Assembly: GCA_964346765.1 (NCBI GenBank)
Contig: CAYFWB010000008.1
Coordinates: 16,504 to 80,503 of the forward strand
DNA length: 64,000 bases
Direction of reading: 5' to 3'
Source of the DNA: JBGSPQ01 sp964346765
Lineage (GTDB): Bacteria > Patescibacteriota > Gracilibacteria > UBA1369
Each line of letters opens with the position of its first letter. The first letter of the stretch is position 1. Below are positions 25,593 through 35,043 of the stretch, one piece after another. A program made the position numbers and the translations under genes. Below the pieces are notes generated by a model that had not been told where the DNA came from, ran no database searches, and saw only the letters and a list, made by a program, of their open reading frames with translations.

Positions 25593-25630
25593 AGTATAAA
25601 AAAAATAAAATATTTGTTAAGATAATATAT

Positions 25631-26554
25631 TTATGGCCGATATTCTCTAATACCTTGCAAAAAATATTTTTTTGACAAAGCGTAATAATATAAAGACGAA
25701 TATCGTCCCTGCGTCATATTTCTAATAAATTTCAACACCGCAATAGACATAGGGTTGGATAATAAATAAAACGCCAACCGTTTTCGAAAAGAAGGCACTT
25801 TTTTCAGTTCGGGATATTTTTTATGTATCAAATGAGCCGATGCTCCTATGCTTCTCATCCTTTGAGCCATCCCCTCTTCCGTCATCACATGATCATGATA
25901 CCCGATAGCCTTCGGATTATAATAAATTTTTAATCCAACCCTTTTGTGCAACCTGTAACCCAGCTCAATATCTTCCCATCCATAACCCGAAAAAGAAGGA
26001 TCAAACGGATATTTTTCAAGTAAAGTGCGCTTTAAAGAAATATTCGAAGTATAAAAAAAATTATAATCGGCCTCCTTTCTACTCTTCAATTTTTCATAAG
26101 CGAATTGGTGTCCACCGAATCTCCCGAATATTGAAGACCCGTTGGTGAACCAATGCATAAAATGAGTAATTGTAAGCTTTGGATGCCAAAGAATGAGTCC
26201 CAAGACCGCCTCATTTTCGGCACAGTGCCTGAAATGATGTCGAAGATGTTCAGATAAAAAATCTTTTCTTACTATTATATCATCACCGATCAGTACAACA
26301 ATTTCTCCGCATGCATGATCAATGCCGGTATTCCTGGCGACTCCCTGCCCATAATTGTCCTGTATAATATATTTAAAATTCCAGTCTTCTCTCTTAAAAC
26401 CACTGGCTACATCTTTTGTTTCATCTCTACTGCCGTCATCAACCACAATAACCTCAAAATCCTTTTTTGCTAAATCTTGCCGCAAAAGAGCACTCAAACA
26501 CTCCTTGAGAACTCTTTTACGGTTATATGTTGGGATTATTACGCTTATTTGCAT
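25631..26554 (-). CDS. Family 2 glycosyltransferase
   Basis: 307 residues with a GT-A fold: ISVIIPTYNRKRVLKECL, VIVVDDGSRDETK (nucleotide-sugar binding) and VVLIGDDIIV, the DxD-equivalent. The GYGWEDIELGYRLHKRG-like segment near residues 195-211 is typical of GT2 enzymes with an acceptor-binding ED motif. Cytoplasmic, probably adding a sugar in surface glycan synthesis alongside the O-antigen-ligase-like protein. Donor and acceptor are unknown. Confidence 0.9.
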   Translation of the reverse strand: MQISVIIPTYNRKRVLKECLSALLRQDLAKKDFEVIVVDDGSRDETKDVASGFKREDWNFKYIIQDNYGQGVARNTGIDHACGEIVVLIGDDIIVRKDFLSEHLRHHFRHCAENEAVLGLILWHPKLTITHFMHWFTNGSSIFGRFGGHQFAYEKLKSRKEADYNFFYTSNISLKRTLLEKYPFDPSFSGYGWEDIELGYRLHKRVGLKIYYNPKAIGYHDHVMTEEGMAQRMRSIGASAHLIHKKYPELKKVPSFRKRLAFYLLSNPMSIAVLKFIRNMTQGRYSSLYYYALSKKYFLQGIREYRP

Positions 26555-26595
26555 ACAACCCCGATTTTAAACTATTTAAGCTTATTGTTAAAGCT

Positions 26596-26973
26596 TTATG
26601 CTGGTACTTCTTCTAAGTTGACTGTTTGTGTTTCGCCGCTTTTTTTATAAGTAATAAAATTTACACTGTCAGCCACAATTTCGGTCATTAATCTATCATT
26701 ACCTTCTTTATCTTTATACGAATAATTTGAAAGGCGACCTTCCAGATAAACGCCCGATCCTTTTTTAAGATGTTCCGCGCATATTTCTCCAAGCTTTTTC
26801 CAGGCGATTACCCTGTGAAAATCGGCGATTTCTTTTTTCTCGCCTTCCGAGCTGATCCAATCGCGATTTGTAGCGACTTTAAATTTGACAAGATTATTGT
26901 CGGTGGTTGTCTTTTTGAGTTCCGGATCTGTTGCCAGATACCCCATAAGGATAACCTTGTTTACACTTCTCAT
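26596..26973 (-). CDS. ssb: Single-stranded DNA-binding protein
   Basis: 125 residues with a single OB fold: MRSVNKVILMGYLATDPELK, VKFKVATNRDW, FHRVIAWKKLGEICAEHLKKG and VYLEGRL. SSB coats single-stranded DNA in replication and repair. The usual acidic C-terminal tip (DDDIPF-like), which recruits partner proteins, is absent; the protein ends TVNLEEVPA. Either the tip is lost or this is a secondary SSB. It diverges from ribE across a 159-base gap in which I see no conserved FMN riboswitch. Confidence 0.93.
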   Translation of the reverse strand: MRSVNKVILMGYLATDPELKKTTTDNNLVKFKVATNRDWISSEGEKKEIADFHRVIAWKKLGEICAEHLKKGSGVYLEGRLSNYSYKDKEGNDRLMTEIVADSVNFITYKKSGETQTVNLEEVPA

Positions 26974-27120
26974 AGTTATGAAGTTATGAAATAAGTGACT
27001 CTAAAATACAAAAAGAACATTAAGAAAATATTTAATAAAATTTAAAAAAAGGTAAAAATAAAAATACTGAATGAATTGACATTTTATGATTGATAAAGAA
27101 AAATAAAATCCGCTTAACAC

Positions 27121-27126
27121 TAAAGT
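27121..27126 (+). promoter_or_regulatory. ribE -10 element, leaderless type
   Basis: TAAAGT at 27121-27126 ends six bases before the ribE ATG at 27133. A TTGACA hexamer exists at 27076-27081 but is too far upstream to pair with it. The spacing matches the short-leader pattern of obgE and tyrS. Confidence 0.3.
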
Positions 27127-27132
27127 AGACAA

Positions 27133-27768
27133 ATGTTCAACGGTATAATCAGGAATCTTGGACGCGTAAAAAAAATCGAAGGCGACGAAAAATTAAAAAT
27201 TATCACTTTTTCATGTCCAGATTTTTTATACAATAAAAAAGTTGGCGACTCGATAGCGGTGGATGGCGCTTGCCTTACAATCAAAGAAATAAAAGGAAAC
27301 ATATTTAGCGCCGAAATTATGCCCGAAACTATGACTCACACCAATATAAACGATTATAATACAGATACAATAGTTAACCTGGAACAACCGTTAAAAGTCG
27401 GAGACTTTTTGGATGGACATTATGTCAGCGGGCATGTTGATTATGCGGGACAAATAAAAAATATATCCAAATCGGGATCAGCATTGGATTTATGCGTCTT
27501 CAGCCCTTCAAAATTTCATAAATATTTTGCCGTAAAAGGATCGGTGGCCGTGAACGGAGTTAGCCTGACAATCTCAAAATTACATCCTGATTCGCTTACA
27601 GTAAGCCTAATCCCGGAAACTGCCAAAAACACCAATCTGGGAACACTGTCACCACAAGACAAGGTCAACATAGAAATCGATATCATCAGCAGATACCTTG
27701 ACTCTCTACTGAATAACAAAGAACAAGAAATCACGTACGAATTTTTGAGAGAAAGAAATTTTATTTAA
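27133..27768 (+). CDS. ribE: Riboflavin synthase alpha chain
   Basis: Dismutates two 6,7-dimethyl-8-ribityllumazine molecules into riboflavin. The 211 residues show two lumazine-binding repeats. Repeat one begins MFNGIIRNLG with VGDSIAVDGACLTI. Repeat two, from about residue 95, has DGHYVSGHVDYAG and SVAVNGVSLTI. It is directly followed by ribH (6-base gap). Genes for the earlier steps (ribA/B/D) are not in the window. Confidence 0.96.
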   Translation: MFNGIIRNLGRVKKIEGDEKLKIITFSCPDFLYNKKVGDSIAVDGACLTIKEIKGNIFSAEIMPETMTHTNINDYNTDTIVNLEQPLKVGDFLDGHYVSGHVDYAGQIKNISKSGSALDLCVFSPSKFHKYFAVKGSVAVNGVSLTISKLHPDSLTVSLIPETAKNTNLGTLSPQDKVNIEIDIISRYLDSLLNNKEQEITYEFLRERNFI

Positions 27769-27774
27769 TTTATA

Positions 27775-28236
27775 ATGAAACTTGACTCAGGAACAAAAAA
27801 AGAACTTAACGCCAATGATTTTAAAATAGCCGTAATTATAAGCATGTACAATTTTTCAATCGGAAAAATGATATTAAATTCATGCGTGGGGTATCTTAAA
27901 AAAGCGACAGCGGAGGTCGAAATTATAAAGGTTCCCGGGGCTCTTGAAATACCGTTTGCGGCCTCAAAACTGGTAAAATACAATAAATTCGACGCGTTAA
28001 TAGCTCTCGGTATTGTAATCAAAGGCGAAACTCTTCACTTTGAACTGGTCAGCTATGAATCTCACCGCGCATTAATGGACATAGGTCTACAATATGAGAT
28101 ACCGATAATTTTTGGTATAATATGCGCGAATAATAAAAAACAGGCGCTGGAAAGAGCTTCATCCGATAAATTGGATAAAGGAAAAGAATTCGCCATCGCC
28201 GCCATCGAAATGGCTCAACTAAATAACCAAAAATAA
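27775..28236 (+). CDS. ribH: 6,7-dimethyl-8-ribityllumazine synthase
   Basis: Condenses the pyrimidine intermediate with dihydroxybutanone phosphate. The 153 residues contain VPGALEIPFAASKL, ALGIVIKGETLHFELV (with the catalytic His) and PIIFGIICANNKKQALERA, as in the family, in which 60-mer or pentamer assemblies form. Lies in an apparent ribE-ribH-pgk operon, with pgk starting one base after the stop. Confidence 0.95.
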   Translation: MKLDSGTKKELNANDFKIAVIISMYNFSIGKMILNSCVGYLKKATAEVEIIKVPGALEIPFAASKLVKYNKFDALIALGIVIKGETLHFELVSYESHRALMDIGLQYEIPIIFGIICANNKKQALERASSDKLDKGKEFAIAAIEMAQLNNQK

Positions 28237-28237
28237 C

Positions 28238-29419
28238 ATGATCAAATCAATCAGAACCGCCGACACGCAAAGCAAAAAAGTACTGGTAAGAGTGGATTAT
28301 AACGTCCCTCTGGAAAACAACAAAGTTGCCGACGACACGAGAATCATGGCAACAATATCGACTTTACAGCATCTTTTAACGGACAATGCGAAAATAATTC
28401 TTGTTACACATTTGGGAAGACCCAAAGGTAAAATTGTGGACGAATTAAAGCTGGGGCCTGTTGCTACCAGACTTTCTGAAATCATAGGCAAGCCCGTGGA
28501 GAAACTTAATGATTGCATTGGACCGGAGGTGAAGAAAAAAATTGATGAAATGAAATCGGGAGACATAGTTCTTTTAGAAAACGTCAGGTTTCATAAAGAA
28601 GAAGAGGAAAACGATCCCGCTTTCGCCAAACAACTTGCCGATCTCGCCGACGCGTATATTGTCGAATCGTTCGGTACATCGCATCGAAAACATGCCTCAA
28701 CTTTCGGTGTCGCAAAGTATCTGCCCGCGTTTGCCGGATTTTTAATGGAAAAAGAAGTCAGAACACTTTCCGAAATCATGAAAAACACACCAAAACCCTT
28801 AACTCTTATTGTGGGGGGTGCGAAAATCGACACAAAAATCGGTGTTATAAAAAACTTCCTTAACAAAGCCGACTATTTTTTAATCGGCGGCGGACTTGCC
28901 AATACGTTTCTTGCGGCTCAAGGATACAATATTGGCAAATCCCTTTACGAAAAAGACAAACTTGACGTGGCACAAGAAATCATGATGGAAGCCGAAGTAT
29001 TAAAAGACAATTTTGTGTTACCCAAAGACTCTATCGTTTCTGATTCAATCGAAGAAAATACTCCTAATCTGGATCTGCCTGTCTCTGATGTCATAGGAGA
29101 CATGATGATACTTGATCTTGGAAAATTATCACGTCAAGAATTTACCAAAGTTATCAGTCAGTCCAAAACAATTATTTGGAACGGACCAATGGGATTGTTT
29201 GAAAAAGAACCCTATAGTCACGGTACAAAAGCTATTGCACGGGCAGTGGCCGGTGCTCGTCACGCCAAAACAATAATAGGTGGCGGCGACACTATAGAAG
29301 CATTGAAAGGCTTTGGTATAAATCTTAATTCATTCACTCATGTTTCTACCGGCGGCGGAGCCATGCTCGAGTTCCTTCAAGGCACCGAACTGCCCGGAGT
29401 CCAAATCATCAACGACTAA
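28238..29419 (+). CDS. pgk: Phosphoglycerate kinase
   Basis: Glycolytic enzyme producing ATP and 3-phosphoglycerate from 1,3-bisphosphoglycerate. The 393 residues carry VRVDYNVPLENNKVADDTRI, THLGRPKGK, LENVRFHKEE, IVGGAKIDTKIGV, IWNGPMGLFE and the C-terminal STGGGAMLEFL nucleotide-binding motif, all standard. It is the third gene after ribE-ribH, and its stop overlaps the convergent TraG-like gene by four bases. Confidence 0.97.
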   Translation: MIKSIRTADTQSKKVLVRVDYNVPLENNKVADDTRIMATISTLQHLLTDNAKIILVTHLGRPKGKIVDELKLGPVATRLSEIIGKPVEKLNDCIGPEVKKKIDEMKSGDIVLLENVRFHKEEEENDPAFAKQLADLADAYIVESFGTSHRKHASTFGVAKYLPAFAGFLMEKEVRTLSEIMKNTPKPLTLIVGGAKIDTKIGVIKNFLNKADYFLIGGGLANTFLAAQGYNIGKSLYEKDKLDVAQEIMMEAEVLKDNFVLPKDSIVSDSIEENTPNLDLPVSDVIGDMMILDLGKLSRQEFTKVISQSKTIIWNGPMGLFEKEPYSHGTKAIARAVAGARHAKTIIGGGDTIEALKGFGINLNSFTHVSTGGGAMLEFLQGTELPGVQIIND

Positions 29420-32115
29420 CTATGTTTTTTATCGCTTTTAGCAAAACCGGAAGATTTCATTTTTTTCTTACCGTCGGAAGAAGGTAAAACTTCTTTCTTA
29501 ACGGTCTCACTCCAACGCCTAATCTTATCCTCAACTACTTCCCTTGGAGTCGAATACCTTTCCCTCGCCAATTTTATAACTTTATCCCGTCTCCCCTTCT
29601 CAAACGTTAATTCCGGAGGAGGTAGCGTATCCAATGAAAAAGTCTTTGACGGCATACCGTCGATCAACAATCTGGTATATGCCGAAAACTTACTTAACGA
29701 AACAAGATCATTGGGTAAAACTTCTTCACCGTATTGCCCCGATATATACTCGGCGTCATCAAATCCCACCTGAAATGAAAATATGGTGCCCACATTACCA
29801 AACACAGCGTCTCTTACCTCGTCCGGCATCTGCGCGATATATTGATTAGCCATCGTAAGATTCAACTTATATTTTCTGGCCTCCGATAAAATAGTGGCAA
29901 AAGAATCAGTAGCAAAATTCTGAAACTCATCCACATACAAATAAAAATCTTTACGGTCTTTTTCAGGTATACTGGCACGACTCATAGCATCCAGCTGAAA
30001 CTTAGTAATCATCATGGCTCCCAACAAAGAAGATATATCCTCACCGATTTTCCCCTTGGAAAGATTAACTATCACAATTTTCCCTTTATCCATGGCAAAT
30101 CTTAAGTCAACAGCACTTTTCGGTTGTCCCAGGATATTACGCATAATGGGTGATGACAAAAACTGACCCACTTTGTTCAAAATAGGAGAAATCGCTTCTA
30201 TCCTCTGTCTTGGCTCCATTTTTTCAAACTCATCCTCCCAGAAGCGTTTAACAATCGGATCTGAAATTTTTCTGACAACACGCCCCCTAAACTGACTGTC
30301 CTGCAAAATTCGTGGTATACCCAGCATTGTGGTTCCCGGATATTCCAATAAGGACAAAATAGTATTCCTTAAAATATGTTCCAGCCTTGGTCCCCAACTG
30401 TCGCCGTAAATCTTCTTAAAAATCCCCACCAAACCTGAACATACTATACTATTAAGCGATGGATCAATATTCTCCAACATATTGAAAGCCACCGGGAAAT
30501 TCCTATCGGCGGGGTCAAAAATAACAACTTCATTGGTACGATGCGACGGCACGAAATCCAACACCGCGTCAGCCAAATCACCGTGTGGATCAATAACCGC
30601 CACTCCCCTTCCCCCCATTATATCGGAATAAATCATATTCTCCAGCAACGTCGATTTACCCATACCGGTTTTACCTATTATGTACATATGCCTTCGTCTG
30701 TCAGGTGTCTTGATTCCAAATGTCTGATCACTCCCCCTGAAATTCGTCTTTCCGAGAATAGTAAGTTCATCTTCCTTTAATTTTTCCGGTGTCGGCAAAT
30801 CACCAGGTGGTTCCAATCTTTTTGATCTCACCCAATATATATTGGGGGTGGTAACCGTCACGTTCGGCAAATGATAAACCGTTGCCAACTCTTCTACATT
30901 CAATACAAAACCGTTATTAATTTCACGATTCCTGAACCGCTTGACAGCTTCTTCACCTTTCGTAAATTCGCTGATCATAAAACCGTTAAGCTGGGGGATA
31001 TTAAACTGCTTAAACGACCCCGCTATTTCCCTTAATTTAACCATGGCGACCTCTTTATTCGCGTCCTTCGGCACATATACGATTCTTAAATTAGCTTCGT
31101 ACAGAAGCTTCCCGACCTTATCAATTGCGGCGACCATCGCCGTTTCACGATCGTGGGACTTAGACATTTGTTCTTCAACTCCCTCATTATCTTTACCTGC
31201 TAATGTACTTACCTTACCTGCCTTTACCCCCTGCAATGCGAAACTCCAATATACAGGAAACAAAAGAATCCTGACAAACTTATTTCTGGTACAATATGCT
31301 TTGGCGTACAATTTTTGAAACTTCTCAATATTCAAAAAAACACCTTTCTTTATTATCTTTATACATTTAGTAAAAACAACACGCCATTTATCCTGCAAAG
31401 GCCTGACCACTATCTGAATCCATGCCTGCTCGTCGGGATCGTTAAATTTTGCCAACGAGGAAGTAATGGCTGCCAATGGATCAAGAACCACCTTTGCCAT
31501 TTTATCTTCAAACTGGGGATATCTTTTAATCGGATAAATATCGGCATCATTAAGAACCAAATCAACCCCCACCGCATATTTAAAATCATCAATCTTTAAA
31601 TAATCCCTTTCGATTTTTTTATCAAGAATCTGTTCGGATTTAACGACCGAAGTAACCGATGAAACACTTTCCGTCTGTTTCATAGCCTCTCCTTCGCATA
31701 CTTCAACTTGACCGGGACTGCAATAATCTACAACCTCCGTGATCTCAACACTCGGATATTGAGCATAAATCTGCCCTTCGACCAAATTCCTAAGTTTTAC
31801 CGGAAAATGTACGTAAAAACGTATACTCCTTTCCACGTTGGCTATTTCAAAACTGATTCTATCAACATTTTTACCGCGCAACCTGTCCCAAAATGATAAT
31901 TCATAAGAAATACCGTGAATAGTGGAAAAAATTTGCTCCGCCACAATCGGGCCCGTTTCATTATCGCGCGCAACTCTTACAGAAACAGTCATCATCGGTT
32001 CCTTTAAAACACATTTTTTTTGCGAATAAGCTATATAAACTTCCATCAAAACGCGTAACAAAAGAACTCCCGTCAGAACCAAGATCAAATTCAATATAAT
32101 ATTTACAACTTCCAT
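29416..32115 (-). CDS. TraG/VirD4-like membrane ATPase
   Basis: 899 residues from the ATG at 32115. One N-terminal transmembrane helix (about 5-26) is followed by a long alpha/beta region (about 30-440) typical of large Patescibacteria ATPases. A TraG/TraD-HerA motor follows: GKTGMGKSTLLE Walker A near 481, VIDPHGDLAD, the YLYVDEFQNF Walker B (about 700) and TMANQYIAQM. VirD4-type proteins couple substrates to type IV secretion channels; function here is inferred. It lies far from the PrgI/TraC genes at 62 kb. It overlaps pgk by four bases, and a 78-base gap separates it from ruvX upstream. Confidence 0.85.
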   Translation of the reverse strand: MEVVNIILNLILVLTGVLLLRVLMEVYIAYSQKKCVLKEPMMTVSVRVARDNETGPIVAEQIFSTIHGISYELSFWDRLRGKNVDRISFEIANVERSIRFYVHFPVKLRNLVEGQIYAQYPSVEITEVVDYCSPGQVEVCEGEAMKQTESVSSVTSVVKSEQILDKKIERDYLKIDDFKYAVGVDLVLNDADIYPIKRYPQFEDKMAKVVLDPLAAITSSLAKFNDPDEQAWIQIVVRPLQDKWRVVFTKCIKIIKKGVFLNIEKFQKLYAKAYCTRNKFVRILLFPVYWSFALQGVKAGKVSTLAGKDNEGVEEQMSKSHDRETAMVAAIDKVGKLLYEANLRIVYVPKDANKEVAMVKLREIAGSFKQFNIPQLNGFMISEFTKGEEAVKRFRNREINNGFVLNVEELATVYHLPNVTVTTPNIYWVRSKRLEPPGDLPTPEKLKEDELTILGKTNFRGSDQTFGIKTPDRRRHMYIIGKTGMGKSTLLENMIYSDIMGGRGVAVIDPHGDLADAVLDFVPSHRTNEVVIFDPADRNFPVAFNMLENIDPSLNSIVCSGLVGIFKKIYGDSWGPRLEHILRNTILSLLEYPGTTMLGIPRILQDSQFRGRVVRKISDPIVKRFWEDEFEKMEPRQRIEAISPILNKVGQFLSSPIMRNILGQPKSAVDLRFAMDKGKIVIVNLSKGKIGEDISSLLGAMMITKFQLDAMSRASIPEKDRKDFYLYVDEFQNFATDSFATILSEARKYKLNLTMANQYIAQMPDEVRDAVFGNVGTIFSFQVGFDDAEYISGQYGEEVLPNDLVSLSKFSAYTRLLIDGMPSKTFSLDTLPPPELTFEKGRRDKVIKLARERYSTPREVVEDKIRRWSETVKKEVLPSSDGKKKMKSSGFAKSDKKHS

Positions 32116-32190
32116 CAATAAAAAATATATTCTTAGCTAATTATAGCTAAAAAAACGTTATAAATAAATAAATTATTAGTTAAAACCTTA

Positions 32191-32622
32191 CTAAATTCTA
32201 TCTAGATATTTTTCCAAAATCACCTTGGCGGCAATCTCATGATCCGAATGTCTTGCGTCAAAATGCATATCAGATACCAAACCGGATAATTTTTCAGCTT
32301 CAAATGTGGAAAAAGATTCATCTTCAAAAACCAGATCAATCTCTAAATCACGGTTTTTCAAATACTCTATCAGTGAACGCCCCAAGCGCTTCATTCTCTG
32401 TGCCTGAGCAGACTCTTCTCTTTGAGGGCCATATGGCACGCCAAAAACAACCGTATTAATTTTTTCTTCAACACATAAGCGATAAATCTTCTCAAAAATA
32501 TCGGTTAATTTTCCGCCTCCCTTAACTACTCCCCGCATAAAAACAACATTGCTACTATCCGAAACGGCTATACCAACGTTTTTCGAACCAAAATCTATTC
32601 CCAAATATTTATTTTTCTTCAC
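32191..32622 (-). CDS. ruvX: RuvX/YqgF Holliday-junction-resolvase-like protein
   Basis: RNase-H-fold nuclease of the YqgF family, implicated in pre-16S rRNA 5'-end processing. YLGIDFGSKNVGIAVSD, VFGVPYG and the VFEDESFSTFEAE segment carry the catalytic acids, and the ARHSDHEIAAKVILEKYL tail fits the family. The frame extends to a TTG at 32634, but the GTG at 32622 gives the usual short N-terminus (143 residues) and a 14-base overlap with rplI. Ends in TAG. Confidence 0.9.
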   Translation of the reverse strand: MKKNKYLGIDFGSKNVGIAVSDSSNVVFMRGVVKGGGKLTDIFEKIYRLCVEEKINTVVFGVPYGPQREESAQAQRMKRLGRSLIEYLKNRDLEIDLVFEDESFSTFEAEKLSGLVSDMHFDARHSDHEIAAKVILEKYLDRI

Positions 32623-33058
32623 CTTTAACCTCAAGTTTTATTGTAGCTTCAGCTCCCTCTGCAATCTTAAGCGGAACTTCATGAACACCTATGGTTTTAA
32701 TATGTTCCGGCATGATAATATGGCTTTTTTCTAGTCTCACTTTAGTAGCGCCTTCCAAAACATCTGCAACCTCTTTTTCCGTTATTGAACCGTATAATTT
32801 ATCACCGGTCGCTTTGGCATTGATAACTACGACCTTTCCATCTATTTTTTTAACCACTTCTTTTGCCTCTTCAAGCAGGCGTTCTTTTTGAATAACTGCG
32901 TTTTTCCTCATTTTTTCAGCCTGTTTTTTTACAGCTCCAGAGGCCATTACCGCGATTTTTCTGGGAGCAAGAAAATTCTTAAAATAACCCTCTTTCACAT
33001 TTTTAATCTCACCTTTTCGGGCCACGCCTGACACATTTTGTAAAAACAATACTTCCAT
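32609..33058 (-). CDS. rplI: 50S ribosomal protein bL9
   Basis: Ribosomal protein bL9, 149 residues, normal length. MEVLFLQNVSGVARKGEIKNVKEGYFKNFL is the classic N-terminal domain, followed by a long Lys/Glu-rich helix and the C-terminal domain (KLYGSITEKEVADVL). bL9 is missing from several CPR lineages, including Microgenomates, so its presence is phylogenetically informative. Its 3' end overlaps the ruvX start. Confidence 0.97.
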   Translation of the reverse strand: MEVLFLQNVSGVARKGEIKNVKEGYFKNFLAPRKIAVMASGAVKKQAEKMRKNAVIQKERLLEEAKEVVKKIDGKVVVINAKATGDKLYGSITEKEVADVLEGATKVRLEKSHIIMPEHIKTIGVHEVPLKIAEGAEATIKLEVKGEEK

Positions 33059-33129
33059 ATCGATTTAATTAAATATTAGCTGTCTTTTTATAATTTAAAT
33101 ATACTAAAAAGTAAAGTTCCTAACCAAAA

Positions 33130-34812
33130 CTAATCACATTTAATGCACCAATTAGCTATATCCACAAACCTGTCACTGGGATAAGCAAGATTCTGCAGTT
33201 CAATATTTTTTACTTTATTATCGGTCGCGAAAGTATAACTTGGTCTGTACATAAATATCGCCGGCACATCTTCCGAAATTTCTTTTGCAAGATCTTCTAA
33301 CAATTCTTCTTTTTCATCCTGATCAAACGTTTTTCTTATCTTTTCAATCAGACTGTCAGCCGCGAAACTCTTATAATTCGACAAATTTAGACCATTACCA
33401 TCAGCCTGACTAGAATGCCAATACGAATAAGTGTCCAGATTATAGCCAAGACTTTCACCCGTTAACAAAAGATCGTAATCTCTGTTCTGTACCCGTTGAC
33501 CAAATTCATCGACACCAACGTACTGCACTTCAATCTCTACACCGATCTTTTTCCATGAATCCGCAAGAAAATTAACAACGGCTTCAATATCATCCGCTGA
33601 AGAAGTCCCCTGCTCAAGCTGCCTGACCAGCATTACAAACCTCAAATTTTCACCTTCGGACGTTTTTCTATATCCATTTTCTTCCGAATCGTCATATTTA
33701 TAACCGCTATCAAATAAAGCTCCGTTAGCCTCTTCAACATTTGATTGATAAAGCCATTCACTTTGATCAAGTTCCATTAACGGTGTATCAACGACAGTCT
33801 TATTATGTAATGTTTCTAAAAGTTTTGTCTTGTCTATAGCTTTTTGCATAGCGATTCTAACCTTTTCCTTCTGTAAAACATCATTGTTCATATTAATAAA
33901 AACCGCCGTGTATTGCGGTAATTCATAACTTATAAACCAAAAACGATTACTCTCTTCAATTTCAGACATAATTTCTTTCGGTACTTTGGCAATCACGTTT
34001 ACAGTGCCTTTTTCCTGAGCCAGCAGATCGCTGGCCATGTAAACATGAAATCTAATATTTTCAATACTTGGCATCTTGCCAAAATAATCCTCATTTAAAG
34101 TCAAAAAAAATCTCTGCCTACCATCATCCGTAGACTCAACGGCCTGTTGTACTTTATAAGGCCCCGTCCCAATCGGCTGTAAATTGAACTGATCCTGGGG
34201 TAAATCCATGACCGCCGTATCCTGAAGCAAATGTTTCGGTAAAACTCCGACATTCAAATTAGTAATAAAAAAAGAATTTGGTTTATTTAAGACAAATTCC
34301 ACAGTACTCTCATCGGTCTTCTTGATTTCAACACCGTCAAAATTGGCTTTTATTACAGGATTCTGAAAATCTTCATTTTGAATAATATCGTGATATGTGA
34401 AATAAACATCGTCGGCTGTCAAAGCTTCTCCGTCATGCCAAAAAATATTATCTTTCAGCTTAAACGTGTAAACAGTACCTTCTTCATTGATCGACAAATT
34501 AGCAAGATCACCGACAAAAGCTCCCAAGTCCGGATCATATTTTGTTAATCCGTTAAAAATCAACCCTGAGACTTCCCTGTTAGCGTCCGAAAAATCCACA
34601 TATAATGGATTTAAAATAACCGGTTTATCGGAAACCAATCCTTCCGTGTAAGTACCTCCTTCATCCGTAAACAACCCCGGGTTTCTAAAAAAATCAACAG
34701 CGCTGTGACCGATCAAACCGAGCACCAAAATACCCAGAACCAGACTTATAACCTTTTCTTCAATGCTATATAAACGCAACACTCTAAGGAGCGTCTTCCA
34801 TTGAAAAGCCAT
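33130..34812 (-). CDS. Membrane-anchored oligopeptide-type solute-binding protein
   Basis: 560 residues of the SBP_bac_5 (OppA/DppA) type with an uncleaved-looking N-terminal transmembrane helix (about 19-37) instead of a lipobox. Family segments include NPLYVDFSDANREVSGLIFNGL, YTFKLKDNIFWHDGEALTADDVYFTY, GTGPYKV and RIAMQKAIDK. The binding domain would face outside. No permease or ATPase genes are adjacent; the next gene is secG. Peptide import or a sensing role is possible, and the ligand is unknown. Confidence 0.88.
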   Translation of the reverse strand: MAFQWKTLLRVLRLYSIEEKVISLVLGILVLGLIGHSAVDFFRNPGLFTDEGGTYTEGLVSDKPVILNPLYVDFSDANREVSGLIFNGLTKYDPDLGAFVGDLANLSINEEGTVYTFKLKDNIFWHDGEALTADDVYFTYHDIIQNEDFQNPVIKANFDGVEIKKTDESTVEFVLNKPNSFFITNLNVGVLPKHLLQDTAVMDLPQDQFNLQPIGTGPYKVQQAVESTDDGRQRFFLTLNEDYFGKMPSIENIRFHVYMASDLLAQEKGTVNVIAKVPKEIMSEIEESNRFWFISYELPQYTAVFINMNNDVLQKEKVRIAMQKAIDKTKLLETLHNKTVVDTPLMELDQSEWLYQSNVEEANGALFDSGYKYDDSEENGYRKTSEGENLRFVMLVRQLEQGTSSADDIEAVVNFLADSWKKIGVEIEVQYVGVDEFGQRVQNRDYDLLLTGESLGYNLDTYSYWHSSQADGNGLNLSNYKSFAADSLIEKIRKTFDQDEKEELLEDLAKEISEDVPAIFMYRPSYTFATDNKVKNIELQNLAYPSDRFVDIANWCIKCD

Positions 34813-34820
34813 GATTTAAT

Positions 34821-35042
34821 TTAGGGAACAAAAATAAACGAAAGAGAAAGCAAAACAAACATTATGCCCAATATAATCGAAGCCTTATAAACCACTTTTT
34901 CCGCCCCTCTTTTTGTGGACTGAACAGTTGTATCCTGACCTCCCAACGCCCCGGAAAGTCCGGACCCCTTATTTTGGACAAGTACCGAAATGATAAACAG
35001 TACCGAAACGATGAGTTGAATAACAATTAAAGCTGATCTCAT
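34821..35042 (-). CDS. secG: Protein translocase subunit SecG
   Basis: Small SecYEG subunit. 73 residues from the ATG at 35042, with two transmembrane helices (about 3-22 and 51-70) flanking the conserved loop QNKGSGLSGALGGQD. The frame extends to a TTG at 35090, but the ATG gives the family N-terminus and sits one base after the upstream gene's stop. Probably co-transcribed with the preceding holin-family gene and the peptide-binding protein downstream. Confidence 0.9.
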   Translation of the reverse strand: MRSALIVIQLIVSVLFIISVLVQNKGSGLSGALGGQDTTVQSTKRGAEKVVYKASIILGIMFVLLSLSFIFVP

Positions 35043-35043
35043 A

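Noticed and set aside
26974..27132. Possible FMN riboswitch upstream of ribE
   Set aside because: None of the conserved RFN blocks are visible in this A/T-rich 159-base gap.
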